From Epiperipatus broadwayi (lineage: Eukaryota > Onychophora > Udeonychophora > Euonychophora > Peripatidae), in contig JAQFVV010007272.1 in assembly GCA_028023455.1 (NCBI GenBank), positions 1-64,000 on the forward strand: a DNA stretch of 64,000 bases. Reading direction: 5' to 3'. The notes under the pieces are model-generated. The model had not been told where the DNA came from. It worked only from the letters and a program-made list of their open reading frames with translations, and did not search any database. This document shows, piece after piece, positions 62,571 to 64,000 of the stretch. Position numbers and translations under genes: made by a program. How positions within the stretch are numbered: the first letter of the stretch is position 1; the number at the start of each line of letters is the position of its first letter.

Positions 62571-63735
62571 TATAATGAGAGAAAGCTCTTTGAGATTCAC
62601 ATATACTGACTTCGGGGTGCCACTAGTCTGAAAATAGGAACTAGACATTTATTTTAGGGTGGACAGGATATGTGAATCAAAAGGCACCAAGATACACTCA
62701 GGGAGGAACTAGATATCTTAAATATTATTTAGACAGCTGAGAAATCAAAGCACAAAGACAAACGTCAGCCAAAGTAAGTTTAAACAATTTATTAATTTTA
62801 TTAAAAGTTGTGCAATAGAGTGAAGACATCTAGCCATGAATATAAAAGTGACTTATGTTAACATCCGCATATTTACCAGAGAGTGCACAAGAGTACGACA
62901 AACATGAAGGCATAAAACATTTTGGCAGCAAAATTATCTCACTTAAAATAGAAGAAATGGTTAGGAAAATATCTTCTTGCTGGCCAGTTGTAAAATTACA
63001 AAACAAACAACAATTTTAGCTTCCTGAATCAGAGATAATAAAACAGTTATTGTCCTGCCGGAAATCAATGTACCCAGCATGAATGTCCGAGCAGTAATAT
63101 TTTAATTACTGTCATTAAAACGCCGCAGGACTGATGTGCATAATACTACATTCAAAGTAAACGTGGTTGATCTCACTTACAAAACAGCAAAAGATATTTG
63201 ATTATGATCTTACGTAATCCAGAAAGAAATGACTACTTTCAGACAACCCGAAGAAATAACTTAACAAATAGCCAGCAAAAAGATTTCGTTGTTTGTACAA
63301 AAAGCGCAAACGAAACATGCTTAAAGATTCCTTATTTTACAACTAAGGGCAGGTGAATAAATAAAGATTACGAAAACTGCTATGAGTTTTGTAATAGTTA
63401 ACAAAATAATCAGGTATATATTAAACATATAAAATACAATATCCTAATGCCCTCTCTGATAAACGAAAATTTCAAACAAACTTGGAATCTTAAAACTAAG
63501 ATTCCAAAACATACTTTATATACTAGAAAAGAGTATATGCAGATAATAAATAATTAAAAAAACAATTAATACCATTTTAAAACATATTTATCATTAGATT
63601 GAGCAGAGATTTAATTAAATGCAATTTATTTACTCTCGCTAGAATAGGAAAAAGTTTAGCTTATGGTAAGACAGAGTCCTGGTGATTTAGTGATGAGTGC
63701 ACACTTTTGATTATAGTTCATCTTTCAGGTTCTTT
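62571..63735 (-). repeat. Family A LTR, third copy, 5'-truncated
   Basis: The reverse complement matches about 705-1876 of the 5' LTR. Anchors are 'GACTAGTGGCACCC', 'TGTCTAGTTCC', 'TTAATAAA', and 'CTGAAAGATGAACTAT' at its inner end. Its outer (3') end abuts (TA)n at 62555-62570, as family A does elsewhere. Confidence 0.75.
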
Positions 63736-64000
63736 AAAAGTGGCAAGGTAGAGGCAGTGTTTATTTTAGATGTTCATGGCATGACTGAAGAAGAGCTGGT
63801 CATCATGGGTCCATACTTTGATTTACATTAGCCAGACATTCTAATGATGGCAAAACTCACAGTTGTGGATTTTGACATCTTGCATAGCAATGAAGTTTGT
63901 CAATAATTATTTAAGTTTTTAGTAGGAATTAAATGTCCAAACAGCTACTCACAATTGTATCTCTTTGCAAGCTATAATCCAAGTGTGTATCTAATAATGA
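63733..64000 (+). other. Window end with a possible coding relic
   Basis: The + frame reads 'FFKSGKVEAVFILDVHGMTE' then 'ELVIMGPYFDLH', a stop, and 'LMMAKLTVVDFDILHSN'. The texture is protein-like, but the family is not recognised and the window ends. The break from LTR similarity is at about 63735. Confidence 0.3.

Noticed and set aside
1-64000. CRISPR arrays, operons, bacterial-type promoters
   Set aside because: None seen; the window is eukaryotic repeat-rich DNA.

Overview
This window is AT-rich nuclear DNA from a eukaryote, most likely a metazoan. The evidence is RTE/BovB-type retrotransposons of the kind seen in many invertebrate genomes, long-LTR retroelements, and dense (TA)n and (ATT)n microsatellites. 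The RTE protein resembles copies annotated as 'craniofacial development protein 2-like' in arthropods, but I cannot name the species. I found no intact host protein-coding gene. Almost everything recognisable is a transposable element, a relic of one, or an old dispersed repeat.

Layout. 1-5.6 kb: a long-LTR retrotransposon (family A) with two ~1.8 kb direct repeats around ~1.9 kb that holds only a decayed coiled-coil gag. 7.7-9.8 kb: a relic of an L1/Tx1-like non-LTR element whose RT palm is on the + strand and whose RT C-terminal half is on the - strand, as twin priming would leave it; it splits an (ATT)n microsatellite. 13.9 kb: a tRNA-Gly(TCC)-like sequence. 15.9-21.0 kb: a second long-LTR element (family B), with two ~2.18 kb LTRs around only ~0.7 kb of non-coding interior. 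21.2-24.4 kb: a nearly full-length but broken RTE element on the - strand. 25.08-31.78 kb: a nearly full-length L1/Tx1-like element with a 14-bp target-site duplication, ORF1 with an RRM-like region and zinc knuckle, and ORF2 with endonuclease, RT and a CCHC-like C-terminus; both ORFs carry frameshifts and stops.

33-57 kb is a mosaic of old dispersed repeats in inverted orientation, named W, P, V, Q and S here. It includes a second RTE copy (47.0-50.0 kb) inserted into one arm of the V palindrome. 57.98-58.7 kb holds a third fragment of the family B LTR. 59.95-60.40 kb is a foldback MITE with 190-bp arms. 61.8-62.5 kb is a long pyrimidine-rich tract. 62.6-63.7 kb is a third, truncated family A LTR on the - strand.

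Overall theme: most insertions start or end in simple repeats, (TA)n for LTR families A and B and for RTE, (ATT)n for the L1-like relic. None of the elements looks autonomous. LTR families A and B share a tRNA-Lys-like primer-binding site, similar LTR 3' ends and a (TA)n context. They look like related non-autonomous long-LTR elements that would need proteins supplied from elsewhere.
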